From Pilaira anomala (Eukaryota; Mucoromycota; Mucoromycetes; Mucorales; Mucoraceae): a DNA stretch of 64,000 bases. The DNA is taken from assembly GCA_025716855.1 (NCBI GenBank), contig JAIXMQ010000099.1, forward strand, positions 1 through 64,000, read 5' to 3'. A model generated the notes under the pieces. It ran no database searches and was not told where the DNA came from. It saw only the letters and a list, made by a program, of their open reading frames with translations. Of the stretch, positions 1 through 11,740 are shown piece after piece; the first letter of the stretch is position 1, and every line of letters starts with the position of its first letter. The translations under genes and the position numbers were made by a program.

Positions 1-991
1 CCGTTTCTGATTTAGGGCTGCAATTCTCTGAAAATTCTGGCCATATTTAATTTTCTCAAGTCAGAATTAAGGCCATGATACGATTTAAGGCCACGAAAGT
101 CTGAAATTTTTTTCAGCCTTAAATAGAGTGGGTACGGTAGACTATTACACATATAATTGTAATTTTTTTTAAAGGTAACTGATTAATGTGGAACACACTA
201 TTTTATTTTTTATTTTTTTTCAAATATAGGTTGCTTCTTTGGTTCAAGCTTCTGATTTATCTCAAACATCTTGCTAGGCTAACATTCAATCCAGAATTCA
301 CTTTTGGATTATTGAGAAAAGCCTTCCTAAAGCAGTGAAAAGATCACGCGGCTTCATCATCAAGTTTGTATAAGTTATATCGAGGGATTTACTATTACTT
401 TTTTTTCAAGCATTTGTGTATGTTTGTAATACGGTATTAATATATATTTTTTATCCACGTGATGTCGGAATTAGGTTTTTGATATTGTTATTGGCTGGCA
501 CCTCTTCGGATTGGATTTGTATCAACCTGTCTTTAACAAGTTCCTTTGACAAAAGCAAGAAGATTCCTCGATACCTCAGCCTCTATACTAAAGAGCGCTT
601 TATGTTGATGCATAAAGCTGCCCGTTTATGAGAAATTCAGTTATACGTGAAACCAACATTGCACTTTATTCAAAAGAATAAATATAAAAATTAGCTAGTC
701 GATGAGGATATCATATGAAATAAATAAACAATAGCAGCATAGTTCCCCAGAAGGATTAATTAGCTCATCAGAATTATTAGCCGGTACATTACTTGACGAG
801 AGAAAAATTACTTTATGTATTTGACATCATTACAAATACATAGTCGAATACTTTGTGTGAGAGGTGTTAATAACATATTTTGATTGGCTAGATAAATATA
901 CTTTTTTCTTTTTGGAGGAACTGATGTTGATTTACAGGCTACTATTTCAATCAAACAGACCATAAATTAAGGAACAAAAAATTAAATAAAA
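1..991. other. Left-edge region, no supported gene
   Basis: AT-rich sequence with no convincing coding region. The motif TTAAGGCCA recurs near 70-160, which hints at a repeat but no boundaries are visible. An AG-preceded stretch at about 231-285 could be the last exon of a gene starting left of the window, but it is too short to claim. Before the next start codon there is no clear pyrimidine tract. Confidence 0.4.
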
Positions 992-2677
992 ATGGCAAAC
1001 ATAAACGGACATCCCCCTTCTCAACAAGCGGAAGTACTTTCGAACTTAAAGTTAAAGCCTTTTCTATCAAGTAGTATAGTAATGAACATGGTGGTTGATT
1101 TCATTATCGGTCCTCATGCCCAACACCAGTACACGCCTGCTTTAGATCAGAATATCTCAGAAGTTTTGTATTTACCTATCCCTCAAGATACTTATCACTT
1201 TCCACCTATTTTGATTAAAGTACGAGATACTGTCGACAACGATTATATTATTTCACTCATGTCCCAGACAATTTCAGTTTACCAGAAATATGAGAAAAAA
1301 ACACCCATCGTCATTACATTTGTTCGATCCACAATAAATGAAGAAATATTGACTAAAATTACTAATCTTAAAGACACAAACGGCATATTAAACTATCCAT
1401 GTAATCCATGGGGTCGTGCGTGCTACTTTGTGAACAACAATATAGTACCAGCGAATAATATAAATGTAACTATGCACGCTTTTGTAGCTTTGTCTACGTT
1501 TCTTATTAAACAACATCCATCACTTTTAGAAGACCCTCACCGCGCAAACCCTACTATGCAAATCCTACACTCACTTGCTGCCCGCATACTTCTAGATCAA
1601 ATTACTGAGAGCGAAAATAATGTGAAAGATTTGATGTTGGTCTGTCAAAATGCCGATAACACATTCGCAAAGGCGATCGCGACATTATCAGAAGAAATAC
1701 CTGATGTAAGAAAATGGAGCAGGACGAAAAAGATTCTTGAAGAAGGACGACAGGCTCCTCAAGCTTATAAACGAAAGTTTGAAGCTATGGCAAGTGCCTC
1801 CTCTCGGATTAGATCTAATGGCTATAGCACACCTTTTGCTGCCTCTCAACACAGTACTAATACCACTGGTACCACAGCTGCGCCAAACCCCCGTACCGTT
1901 GCCAGTACGAGTGCCAGTACTAGTACCAATGTCAACATAAGCGCCAACTCCAGTAATAATGCTGCCGCTAAATCGAATACCAACACCAAGACTACTGGTA
2001 ACAATAAAACTTACGCAAGGCTTATCTCAGAAATTCACACCAAATTAAGTAACACCAGAAACACCACGAATATCAATGCTGTAAACAGTACTGCAAATGT
2101 CTCTTCACCTAGAAATATTCTCCCAAGAGAAAGAGCCGGAGTGCAACGCGAAGCGTCACCTGTTCCAAGAAGATACAACCCCAAAATAGATAAAGCTAAG
2201 ACTAAAGCCAAAGCAACTAACCCATTCATACAACCCAGAAACAATGAACCTAGTTTCGCACCACACGATAAATCCTTTCTGGAACTCACCAATATGATCA
2301 ACAAAAGCCGTAAACCCAGTGCCACAACCAGCACCAACACTGCTGCAGCCAACATTAAAGCCAATCCTGTAGCCGAAACCAAACTCAGTACTATATCTAA
2401 TCTCGAAGCCAATGTTGTAACTAATAATACCAATGCCAGCACCAACAGCAGTTCCAACAGTGGCGATAGCAGCGCTGCGAGCGGATCAATGCCTTCTGTT
2501 CCCCCAGATTGGGCATTTGTAGAGAAATACTTGTCGGATTTGGAAGAAAAAAATGATGCAAAGATTTGTTGGTACCGTATGTTCAAAGATGGCAAAGACA
2601 TTGGGTTATTTTCAAATTATGTTCATTATAATCGAATGAAGGTAGCCTATTACAAGTGGAAAGATCAACAAAATTAA
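992..2677 (+). CDS. Hypothetical protein with globular N-terminus and Asn/Ser/Thr-rich linker
   Basis: Single-exon gene of 561 aa. Residues 1 to about 260 look globular (mixed hydrophobic pattern). Residues about 270-500 are low-complexity and rich in Asn, Ser, Thr and Ala with scattered basic patches. The last 55 residues are compact again, with several Trp and Tyr. The segment near residues 73-108 (ILIKVRDTV, then a helix, then PIVITFV) loosely resembles the Rpn/PD-(D/E)XK-like proteins that are multicopy in Mucorales genomes, but I cannot see a clear catalytic D...E-x-K triad, so this is a weak inference. No signal peptide or membrane segment. The start is the first ATG after an in-frame stop and has an A-rich context. 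Antisense frames over the low-complexity part are shadows. Confidence 0.7.
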   Translation: MANINGHPPSQQAEVLSNLKLKPFLSSSIVMNMVVDFIIGPHAQHQYTPALDQNISEVLYLPIPQDTYHFPPILIKVRDTVDNDYIISLMSQTISVYQKYEKKTPIVITFVRSTINEEILTKITNLKDTNGILNYPCNPWGRACYFVNNNIVPANNINVTMHAFVALSTFLIKQHPSLLEDPHRANPTMQILHSLAARILLDQITESENNVKDLMLVCQNADNTFAKAIATLSEEIPDVRKWSRTKKILEEGRQAPQAYKRKFEAMASASSRIRSNGYSTPFAASQHSTNTTGTTAAPNPRTVASTSASTSTNVNISANSSNNAAAKSNTNTKTTGNNKTYARLISEIHTKLSNTRNTTNINAVNSTANVSSPRNILPRERAGVQREASPVPRRYNPKIDKAKTKAKATNPFIQPRNNEPSFAPHDKSFLELTNMINKSRKPSATTSTNTAAANIKANPVAETKLSTISNLEANVVTNNTNASTNSSSNSGDSSAASGSMPSVPPDWAFVEKYLSDLEEKNDAKICWYRMFKDGKDIGLFSNYVHYNRMKVAYYKWKDQQN

Positions 2678-2940
2678 TATATATGGTAAAAACCCGTATC
2701 AGTTATAAATTAAAAATGAAATTTTGAAAACACATTGTTAATTATAAAATAAAAAATGAAGAACTTTATTGAAATAAAACCAATAATATATCGCTATGGC
2801 CAATTCAACAGCAGGATGTTTTTATATAATTTTTCATGAGTGCATATCATCAAATCTTTCAAAATGTCTTGATAATTGATGTCCGCTACATTTTCGTTTC
2901 TTTTTTTTCTTTTGTCAAAAAAAGCTTATATTTAAAAATT

Positions 2941-5636
2941 ATGGATAAACCTGTTCATAAGGTGCTTGGGGACTACAGTCTTTTGAACGTGAGTTGAAGC
3001 ACAGCACAATCAGAGTTTATAGTTTTAATAAAATAGATAGGTTTCTGTTATTCAAAATACCAATGCTATTAACTTAACCGCAGCCATGTTATGGGTAACT
3101 TCCTTATAAATGAAACTTTTTTTTTTTCCTTTTTGACGTTGACATTTGAAGAACTTAGAGAATGAACTTATGTGCTGTGAGTAATGAACTGCCTTGTACA
3201 TTCTTTGTAGGTAAATGTTTTACTTTTGGCTAGGAGTATAGGAGACCGAATCTAAAAATTATATGAATAGCTATGAACTATAGAATCAATGTATATACAC
3301 TGGATACAATATTCTCACCATTTAAGGAGAGCACAAGAAGTTTAATTAGTCCTAACGCTCGACAAATGGGTGGAGGATCTGAATCGGTAGATGCTAGTTC
3401 TATTTTATTTTTATTTTCAAAAAAGTTTTTTATTTTATTTTTTGATACTTATAAAGTGTGTATAGCCTTTTGTGATCAATTCCATTAAAATAGGTAGATT
3501 ACTTGAAAAAGAGGTATTAGTGACAGTATCAGAAAATGGAGAAGTATGTATATGGAAAACTGAAAATTTAGAGGAACCACCCTTTGTATTGAGGTAAAAA
3601 AAAAATCGGTATCCAGATGTCAATTATTTTATATCTAAACTCTTGTACATAGTAATGATGAGGCCACATGGGGTATTGCTATTCATGCAGATCAAGGATT
3701 AATAGCAGTGTCAGCGAATAGTTATAAAATCACTGTATTTAATATGCTCGAGATCACAAAATCCGATCCAATATTTGGGTCACGCAAGAATAAAAGGGAG
3801 CAGAGTAATATGTTGGGAACACAAACAAAAATTGAATTGATAGGACATGAAAATAATATTCCAAATATCGATTTTAATGAGACAGGTCAATATATTGCAA
3901 GCGCTTCGATTGATCAAACATGTAGGATATGGGATATTACAACTAAAAAAGTAGTTTCACGAACAAAGACTGTTGATAGGCGAGATTCACCACATGATTC
4001 ATGGTAATTTAGATATATATATATATATAAAAGAAGAGGGGGTTTCGTGTTACTTAAATATCAATGGTAGGTGTTGGTCTGTCAAGTTCATTAAACCAGG
4101 ACATTTCAAGTATGCAACATGTACAGATAATAATGTTGCAAAAGCATTTATGCAACGTATTTATCAAGGAAGATCTACCTCACTCAACAATTTAGGACTC
4201 TGTCATTCTGCAGCACGGCCTATATTCCCAGTAAATGTATCCAATATGTACGATTTAGAAGAAGAAGAACTTGATTTTGAAATCTATGGTTCGGACGATG
4301 TAGAAGATACAGTTTGGGATAACACGCTATTACAAGAAGAAGAAGATTTTATGGAAGAAGTATTTGAGCGTCAAAGACAAGAAGATGATTATATTTACAA
4401 CCATGGGGAGATTCCCAGTAGAATCTTGAATAATACACGTAGCAGTGACTCTGAAACAGAGCTGCCTCGAAGCGACTATAGTACTTCGGATAGCATTGAT
4501 GGTGTCATTCGACATGAAATTGCGTTTGAAAATGCAGTAAATCAGCGGTTACGTGAGATGCGTCAAGAATCTAATCACAATGAGGCACAGTCTCAAGGAC
4601 AGGCTGAAATACGTCAAGGATCAGATGAAATCATTCAGCAGTTAAGTGGATCAATTACCAATGATGAAAGTCGGCAAGAGTCAATAGAGCTAGAAGATTA
4701 TTTTCAGGATATAGCAGAGAATACAGAAGATGGGTATGAGTTATGGACTGGAAATGATCGGATATCACCTTCACAAATGGGCTGGTCACCCGTGGTAATT
4801 GTCAATGGTCAGCGTGTTACGTTACATGCGGATGATACACCTACTTCGGATAACAATGAAAATAGAGATGGTTGGGGTGATGAAATTGTATCCGAGTTAC
4901 AACAAAGCTCAATTGAAGAAAATATATCCATGGATGAAAACGATACAGAAGTAAATAGTAGTGAAAGATCAAGTACTGTAGAAGAAATTGAGACGACTGC
5001 TTTAAGACATTCACCTTCTTATTGTATACCAAATATTATGAGAACCACAAGCTCAAGTCAAATAGAGCAAGTGGATAAACAGGAAGAGGTTCCGAAGCCA
5101 GATCATACACTAGGAGAGTATTTGATGATTAGTACAGGAAAAGATGTAACACTCATGAGTACAAGTACGCCCAAGATGGGTCGTATTCGAGCTGAGCACA
5201 ATATGATTAATAAGGTGGATGTCAGATCCGATCAAATGTTGAGCGTTTTAGATCGTATTAATATGGTGGAATGGTTACCTGAATTGGAATTATATGTTGC
5301 TGCTAGTCAAAAGGGGACTGTAGCTTTAATGCGAGTGTTACAGGTTGAGTTCGAAGGTGGAGAACAAGCTTGCATATTTAATAACGAATACTATTTACCC
5401 ACAAATGTTCTTCAATCCACTCCTCTTTACGGTATGTCATTCCATTTGTTTTTATGTATTTTTTTTTTCCTAATGTATTTGTTTTATATATAGGCATGAC
5501 AGTAAAGAAAGTTGAATCGGAAAGATTTGCACCTGTCAAATATCAAATATTTTTATTCTACTATAGTGGTAATGTCTTGGGGTATACAATTTCTCGTCAA
5601 GATTCCGATCTAATGGTCGAAAACTTCATTCTTTAA
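2941..5636 (+). CDS. CRT10-like WD40 protein
   Basis: Seven-exon model (2941-2988, 3211-3235, 3271-3386, 3466-3593, 3653-4003, 4071-5431, 5494-5636) giving 723 aa. The N-terminal half carries WD40-type strands (VLVTVSENGEVCIWK, IASASIDQTCRIWDI, then CWSVKFIKPG). The middle, about residues 240-560, is a long acidic Glu/Asp/Ser-rich insertion. The C-terminus (SGNVLGYTISRQ) is a last beta-propeller-like piece. This order matches yeast Crt10, a WD40 protein linked to transcriptional control of ribonucleotide reductase genes. The role here is inferred from that family. Phases agree at all six junctions and the total is a multiple of three. The intron 3236-3270 would be only 35 nt and is the least certain piece. 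The start at 2941 gives a short but in-phase first exon. Confidence 0.72.
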
Positions 5637-5816
5637 TCAATCTTCTGTGATCAATCCATCATTTAAATCAATCGTGATAATAATAATAAAAAAAAAAGAA
5701 GAAAGAAAAAATATTTGTAGTTGTTTCTAGATTTTTTTGTTTTATTAAATATTCAGTGGCAATAAAAAAAATAAAAAATAAAAAAAGAGATAGAAGATTG
5801 TATAAAAGTAAAGATT

Positions 5817-6818
5817 TTACTTCTTGGACTTCATCTTACGGAGGTAGAATTCAAGTTCCTTACCCTCGAGAATATAACCATCACTACGGCCGGATTGACC
5901 GGGACGAGAAGAAATGACAGCATAAAGACGACCAGCGTTGAATTGATCATCTAAAAGAGGATCGACAGCAGCAGTAGCGGCACGAGCAGCTAACTTCTTT
6001 TGAACAGAGTTGGATTTGTTATCAGCAGCATGTTCAACCTCCTCTGCATGGGCACCGGCCTTCTTCTTACCGAGAGCAATAGCATAATGAGATTCATACC
6101 ATTGACGGAAAGGAGTGGCATCGATTTGGATAACAGCACCCTTTACAAGAGTGTTGGTACGGACCAATTCATTGTTGGAAGAGTTGTAAATAACGGTTAA
6201 AAGACGAGTCTTGCGAGAAATTCCTTCAGAACCCCAAGAGAAGTTACCGCTTTCTAAACGAAGGGCACGACGCTTGAAGTTACCACCACGAACACGAACA
6301 AGATGAATACGCTTGGCACCAAGCTTGGTGTTAGCGGATTGACGACCTAACTCGAACCTAAAATATATATGTTGTTGAGTTCTCTTATTCGACCAAAAAA
6401 TTATTTTTTTCTTTTTCAATAATGTCAAAAATGTAAAATTTGGGAGAGAAGTCATTTACATATGTTTCGAGTTACACACAGGGGTCTTTTTTTTTTTTTG
6501 TCCAAGCAATTATAAAAAAGTGCAATATGTCCAATGTTGAAGTCTTATCCCCCCAATTTATACAAAGTTGAACATTAAAGAATATTTTTATCGACGCTTA
6601 CTTTCTCTTCTTTCTATATTGATCACGTCTAGCACCGGTAGCGCTATATAAAAAAAAAGTCCATTGAGTACATTTTCATTTTATGGAATTGACATGTCAA
6701 AATGTACTTACGAACGTTTGTGCCTGGAGTCACGACTAATACCTAGAGTTTAAGAATACAATTTCAGCATACATAATCATTTGGATGGATGAGTATCTTT
6801 CATAGTCTATTTACCCAT
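5817..6818 (-). CDS. RPS8: 40S ribosomal protein S8 (eS8)
   Basis: Four exons on the minus strand (6815-6818, 6712-6742, 6602-6643, 5817-6357) encode 205 aa, the usual eS8 length. The protein starts [18 protein letters not shown] and continues through RKKRKFELGRQ, SRKTRLL and RPGQSGR to a lysine-rich C-terminus, all typical of eS8. It is a structural component of the small ribosomal subunit, binding 18S rRNA. The first coding exon is just ATGG, so the initiator codon and one base are separated from the rest by an intron of about 70 nt. Introns crowded at the 5' end are common in ribosomal protein genes. The 3' end converges on the CRT10-like gene, with 180 bp between the stop codons. Confidence 0.96.
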
Positions 6819-7827
6819 TCTGATTGATGATTTAAAAGGAGAGTTTCGAAGCCTGCCTTAATGGATGGATTGTTGATGTATTTGATAATTCCAGAGTTTG
6901 GTTTTTTAGTCCTCCGAAATTCAGTTACACGAATTATAGATAATGTGTGTAACTTATTTACAGGAACATCTTACTTGACATTTTTTTTAATATTCCATCT
7001 TACTCTTGATTCCACTTTTTACATTAATAACCAATGTATCGTAAACGGCCTCAAAGTATTTTAATAGTCTTTTTTTTTCCTATTATTATATCACCACATC
7101 TATTGATAATCACAACAGATCGGTTATTCATCAGATCGAGCTGATGAATTTTGTTAATGTCTTTTTCTGCTTTCCATTTTTTATTTGAACACACTTTACT
7201 TCAAGAAAAATAATAGAAAAATGAAGTTAACTTTAAGCTATTTAAACTAAATGATCTTTAATAAATGTATCTTATTAATGATCTGAGTAATATGTATAAC
7301 CTTTAAAGAAATCAATACCCGGTCTTGTGAAATCGATGGCTTATGCGATAATAGTTGCGAGTTGCTAGTTATCGATAACCTTTTTCGTATATTACTCTTG
7401 CTTAACTGGAATGGCTCAACGTTTGTCTCAACAAGATCATAGTATACTACTCTTGCTATTACTTATACCATAGTTTTTCTCACTTTACAAAGTCTTAGTC
7501 TACTTCTTCCTTCTCTCCTAAGAAATTTTTTGGTACTCACGTAGATAACTCCTTAATATATATATATATATATATACAATTAACAGGAAATTTATCACAT
7601 TAACTCGACCCATAATTTACTTCAATGAATGATGATTTCAATGAACTTCTTTGTTTTTTTTAAAAAAAAAAAAGAAAAATGTTTACTAGCCTCTTAATAA
7701 ATAAATACAATTTGGAAACGTATACATCGTTATTTTCACGCCAGGAAATATCAAAGTTTCAAAAGGCACTAAAATGTAAAAATAAGTTAAAATACTAATG
7801 GTTAAAGTAAATTATAGCTCTCAACAC

Positions 7828-7858
<31 letters not shown>

Positions 7859-8456
7859 AATGGACAAGACTGTAGCTAAACATGTGTTTGTCTTTATTTG
7901 TTTGAAGGGGTTAAATAAGTTCAGTGTTTATTATACCCCCTTGGAGTGAAAAAAATATATATTCTTAATGTACTTAGATAAAAGGGGTATAGTATAAGGG
8001 TATTGCTTTGGTTGTGACAATAATTTAAATGAAACTACATAATTGCTACTCTGTCAATAGGAAATATATGTTTTATACAGGATACTTGCAGCTTTTTTTT
8101 TTTTAAGTACAAGGTACGTAGAGAGATGATCATTCGATCATTTACAGGTTAGTTAAATTATTTAGATTAAACGCGAAAATGATAGATAGACTATCCTGAT
8201 AGTGTCTCTTATAATTTTTTATAACTAAACGGATCAATAAAACTTATTTTAACCGCATAAGTACATTTCTTTTCTTTGAAAGAGTGATTCAGAAGAAGAG
8301 TATAAGACTCAAAAATTGTATACTGGACTGACAAAAAAAAAAGCGCGGCAAAGAAAAAAAAATGGTATCAAAATATGCAGAACGGCAAAGTAGACATATT
8401 ATTTATTGTGAAGAGAAAGAACGAGAGAGAGAGAGAAACAGATGGAATTATTTGAA
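6819..8456. other. Intergenic region without supported gene
   Basis: About 1.6 kb between the divergent 5' end of RPS8 and the 3' end of the CobW-type gene. It holds the RPS8 promoter, an AT dinucleotide run near 7557-7576 and a T tract at about 7829-7853. The short ORFs lack coding character (no conserved motif, no splice continuation). Nothing else seen. Confidence 0.5.
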
Positions 8457-9570
8457 TTATAGTATGCATTTTTTAAATTGATCTTCTAATTGTTTGTATT
8501 GAGTCAGTAAGAGTTTACCTATCAAGGTTAATCTACTTTCTCTAGCTTCATCTGGATCCCATCTGTTTCCCTCCAAGATTTGTAGTTGATCTTGAGCAAC
8601 ACCTTGTACAATGAATTTGATATCCGGGTTTTCTTTTAGGTAGAGAATGCCCTTGATGCGATAAATGGCATGATTGTTTGTGATTGTGTTTTTAATAAAT
8701 TGCTGCACAGAGACCCGATCGACATAACCGCCAGAAGCGATAAGCATTGTTTGTTCGATTGAAGGGTCATGCTTTTTTAAAGCTTGTTCGATTGCGTTTG
8801 TTTGTAACGGGTTTGGATCTCCTTCCATTCTTAAATCAAAGATATCATGGGGTTGAATATTTGATGCAAAGCTTGTCTGAATTAATTTGGCCGTTGGATT
8901 ATATTGATGAATAAACTGTTGTATGGCTTTTATATCATGTTCTTGATTGGTTAATAAATCAGTCTTGTTCAAGATAATACAGTCTGTAGTTAATAATTGT
9001 GCAATCATTTCATTCTTGAATTCTTCGTTTATTTTGGGGAGTGAAGAAAGGGTCTGGAAGAAATGTTTAGCGTCAACCAAGGTAATTATACCATTCAAGT
9101 AATAGTTTTGAACAATATCATCATTTCCTTTTCTATTTGCACCCTGTGTGATGAGTTGAAGGATAGGAGTTGGATCTGCTAAGCCGGTTGTTTCAAGAAT
9201 AACATGTTGAATCGATTTCTCGTTAGGTTCATAATGATTACGCATAGCAATTTCAACAAGTGCATTGATTAATTCACCACTGGAAGAACAACATACACAA
9301 CCCCTAATTAAATTTTTTTAGTGTGTTATATATCTCAATAAAATTATTATATACTTACATGCCGAATTCATACAGATTTTGAATATCCTCAATTTTATCT
9401 TGATGCAGTATTTCGTTCTCAATACCAAAAGCTGCAGCAAACTCATTCTCAATCACTGCAATTCGTTTCTTGTTTTCAACATGTTGATTGACATTTAAAA
9501 GGTGATTGAGTAACGTGGTTTTTCCTGAGCCCAAGAAACCAGCAATAATAGTAATTGGTATACGCGACAT
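8457..9570 (-). CDS. CobW/ZNG1-type zinc-binding GTPase (metallochaperone)
   Basis: Two exons (9359-9570 and 8457-9303) encode 352 aa. Visible motifs: P-loop GFLGSGKTT at residues 11-19, an ENEFA switch-like motif, the metal-binding G-C-V-C-C at about 72-76, ETTGLADP (Walker B/G3 region) and NKTDL (G4 specificity). The C-terminal half has the CobW C-terminal domain pattern (GILYL followed by VQGVAQ). The CxCC motif is split by the intron: only joining the exons at phase 2 restores it, which supports the model. The family comprises GTP-dependent metallochaperones; eukaryotic ZNG1 members deliver zinc to methionine aminopeptidase. The substrate here is an inference. No targeting peptide is evident. 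The 5' flank on the sense strand is A/T-rich. Confidence 0.88.
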
Positions 9571-10246
9571 TTTTGTTTATTTTAAAAATATAATAAGATA
9601 AAAATTGGGCTTTTTTTTTTTTTTTTACATATATGTTTATATATACTTTTTTTTTTTTTTTTACTTTGTAGTAATACATCAGTCAGCGAATTACTAAAAC
9701 TTGAGACTCAGCCAATCACTTATTGTTGCACACACATAAAAAAAGTCTGTGCGTATTAATTCAAAAAAAAAATGGAATTACTCATCCATTTATAAAGGGA
9801 GGCGCGTGTGTTTACGCTAGCGTGAGCGAGCGCGCACATATAAGCATACACTTAGGAGAATAAAGTGAATGAAATAGAGAGATAGAGAGTTTAGATATCG
9901 ACTTGATCAAATAAATCGGCTATGTGGACGGTTTTGGTCATGCGACTAATAAAAAAAAAAAAGGAGAACAAAGAACTGAGGGAAAAAAGACGAAGAGAAA
10001 GAAAGTAAAAGAGAGCCAAAAAAAAAAAAAAGGCAGCAGGTTGATGAATGATTTAAACGCCTGACAATAAATAATAATAATATCCCTTTCACGCGTCATA
10101 ATCCAAAATTAGATAAAATCTCTTTTTTTTTTTTTTTTTTTTTTTTTGTCTTTACTACTTCTTTCTCTTCACTTTTTTTTTTATTATTCCCTTTCCTTTC
10201 CCTTTCACTTCATTATTTTTCTTTTCATTTATTTAATTATTATAAA
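9571..10246. other. Bidirectional promoter region with long T tracts
   Basis: Shared 5' flank of the CobW-type gene (minus) and the Whi5-motif gene (plus). It contains T runs near 9612-9626, 9646-9662 and 10123-10147, and a pyrimidine-rich CTTTTC stretch just before 10247, a pattern repeated upstream of several other plus-strand genes here. No further gene seen. Confidence 0.4.
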
Positions 10247-10701
10247 ATGGTTCATTCACAAGATGATAATATCACACAGGTAATAAAAAAGTCAATTCTA
10301 GTTTTGAAACTCCACCGAAAATAAAGATATTCAACGCGTACAATGTAAAATAGATGATATATCGATTAAAAACGCGGTTAGCATTAGCGAATTTCAAAAG
10401 GCAATATGGATATGAAAGATATGATTTACATACATTAGAATCCAACTTGTTCAAGCAAAAGAAACGAGTCAAGAAAAGTGTGCCAGTCAGACATCGTTAT
10501 TATCCAACACATAATCACCATGGTAATAAGGTGATCATCCCAATACAACAACAATCGTTATATCCAAGGTACCCGTTATCTGAAAAACGTAGTACATCAC
10601 CGCAGCAACATCATAAATCAATTATACCAACTGATGAAGACGCAGCCAATGTATTAGTCATGCTTCATAATATGTCTTCAAAAACTACATCATGTATCTA
10701 A
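10247..10701 (+). CDS. Small protein with Whi5/Nrm1-like motif
   Basis: Two exons (10247-10279 and 10354-10701) encode 126 aa. The segment just after the splice, RLKTRLALANFKRQYGYE, matches the basic-amphipathic core motif of the Whi5/Nrm1 family (LK-x-RL-x-LA-x-x-K), which in yeast docks on SBF/MBF and represses G1/S transcription. The rest is basic, low in complexity and rich in His, Pro and Ser, as in Whi5-like proteins, with SP/TP-type phosphosites (RSTSPQQ). The short first exon MVHSQDDNITQ joins in phase 0 across a 74-nt intron. The family call rests on one short motif, so other basic nuclear regulators are possible. Confidence 0.5.
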
Positions 10702-10937
10702 TTCGTTCATTCTTTTTTTTTTTCTTTTAAGATATATCATGCCTTTATTTTTATTTTTTTTTTCTTTATATATATATTTAGATATTTCTCCTATATTTTT
10801 TTATAATCATCATCTATTTACAGCCTATACTTATTTCAACTTAATACCAATTACACACACATATAAACACATTCCTTTTTTTTTAAAAAAAAAAAAAAAA
10901 AAAAGACTATTTCAAATATCTATTATAATTATAAAAT

Positions 10938-11123
10938 TTATTTATGGTCAATATTTAATAATAAATCACGCACGCGTTTACGAATCAGGGCATTATCACA
11001 TACAACACTTGTAGCTACGTAGGGATATTCAACACGTGCAGATCCCAAGACATGGATCACAGGTTCCTGATATTGATATGGAATACGATGCTAGTTCATT
11101 TTTGTGAGTATAGAATATAAAAA

Positions 11124-11164
<41 letters not shown>

Positions 11165-11553
11165 ATCAAATAATTCAAAAACCTTTGCTCTTTGAACATT
11201 TATCCATTCTTCTGTATATTGATCCTGTTCTTGATAGTTTAGAGCTTTATCAATTACAGCTAAATCCAAATAATCTTCTTCATCAACTTGAAAAAAAAAA
11301 AAAAAAAAATGATTGATTAAAAAAAAAAAAAAAAAGTGATAGGAATCTTTTGTCAGTGGTTACTTTTCAAGTCAGCTACGTCTTGGTTAAATACAACTAT
11401 AACGCGATTGTTGTTAAATAAAGCAATGTGAAAGCTTTCAGGATCAATGGTGAACAAGTAACCCTCTACCTTTTCTAAAGGTTTACTTTTAAGTGTGACA
11501 GTTGCATAATGACCGAGTAAGGTCATGATTTGAACCAATGAATAAGGCAACAT
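10938..11553 (-). CDS. GEMIN6-like Sm-fold protein (SMN complex)
   Basis: Three exons (11364-11553, 11162-11286, 10938-11090) encode 155 aa, close to the size of animal GEMIN6 (about 167 aa). The N-terminal exon gives an Sm-like fold: LGHYATVTLKSKPLEKVEGY, a TIDP turn and beta strands ending VVFNQDVADLK. The middle exon is an acidic helical linker (YTEEWINVQRAKVFELF). The last exon has the GEMIN6 C-terminal pattern: IPYQY, VIHVLGSARVEYPY, then DNALIRKRVRDLL. All splices are in phase although no exon is long. GEMIN6 works with GEMIN7 in the SMN complex that assembles Sm rings on spliceosomal snRNAs. It is tail-to-tail with the Whi5-motif gene (237 bp apart). Confidence 0.75.
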
Positions 11554-11740
11554 GTCAAAAAAAAAAAAAATAATAACAATAAAGAGATCAAGGAAAAGTC
11601 ACTTCTTGTTACTTTCTAGCCATTTTTTTTTTTTTTTTTTTTTTGGTACTCCGTATGATATTTTATATTTTTGAGTTGTTTGAAACTTTATTATATTTTT
11701 CTTTTCTTTACTACTTTTTCTGTACCTTTTCCTCTACCCT

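Noticed and set aside
416..631. Plus-strand ORF of 71 aa at the left edge
   Set aside because: No motif, no splice continuation, no promoter-like tract; composition typical of random AT-rich sequence.
2035..2601. 188-aa minus-strand ORF opposite the hypothetical gene
   Set aside because: Leu/Val-rich shadow of the Asn/Ser/Thr low-complexity codons on the other strand.
5454..5636. ORF starting in the last intron of the CRT10-like gene
   Set aside because: It is the last exon read with intron sequence in front; the exon is included in the gene model.
10739..11316. Two plus-strand ORFs opposite the GEMIN6-like gene
   Set aside because: Poly-Phe/Lys translations of T and A runs; the minus strand carries the spliced coding sequence.
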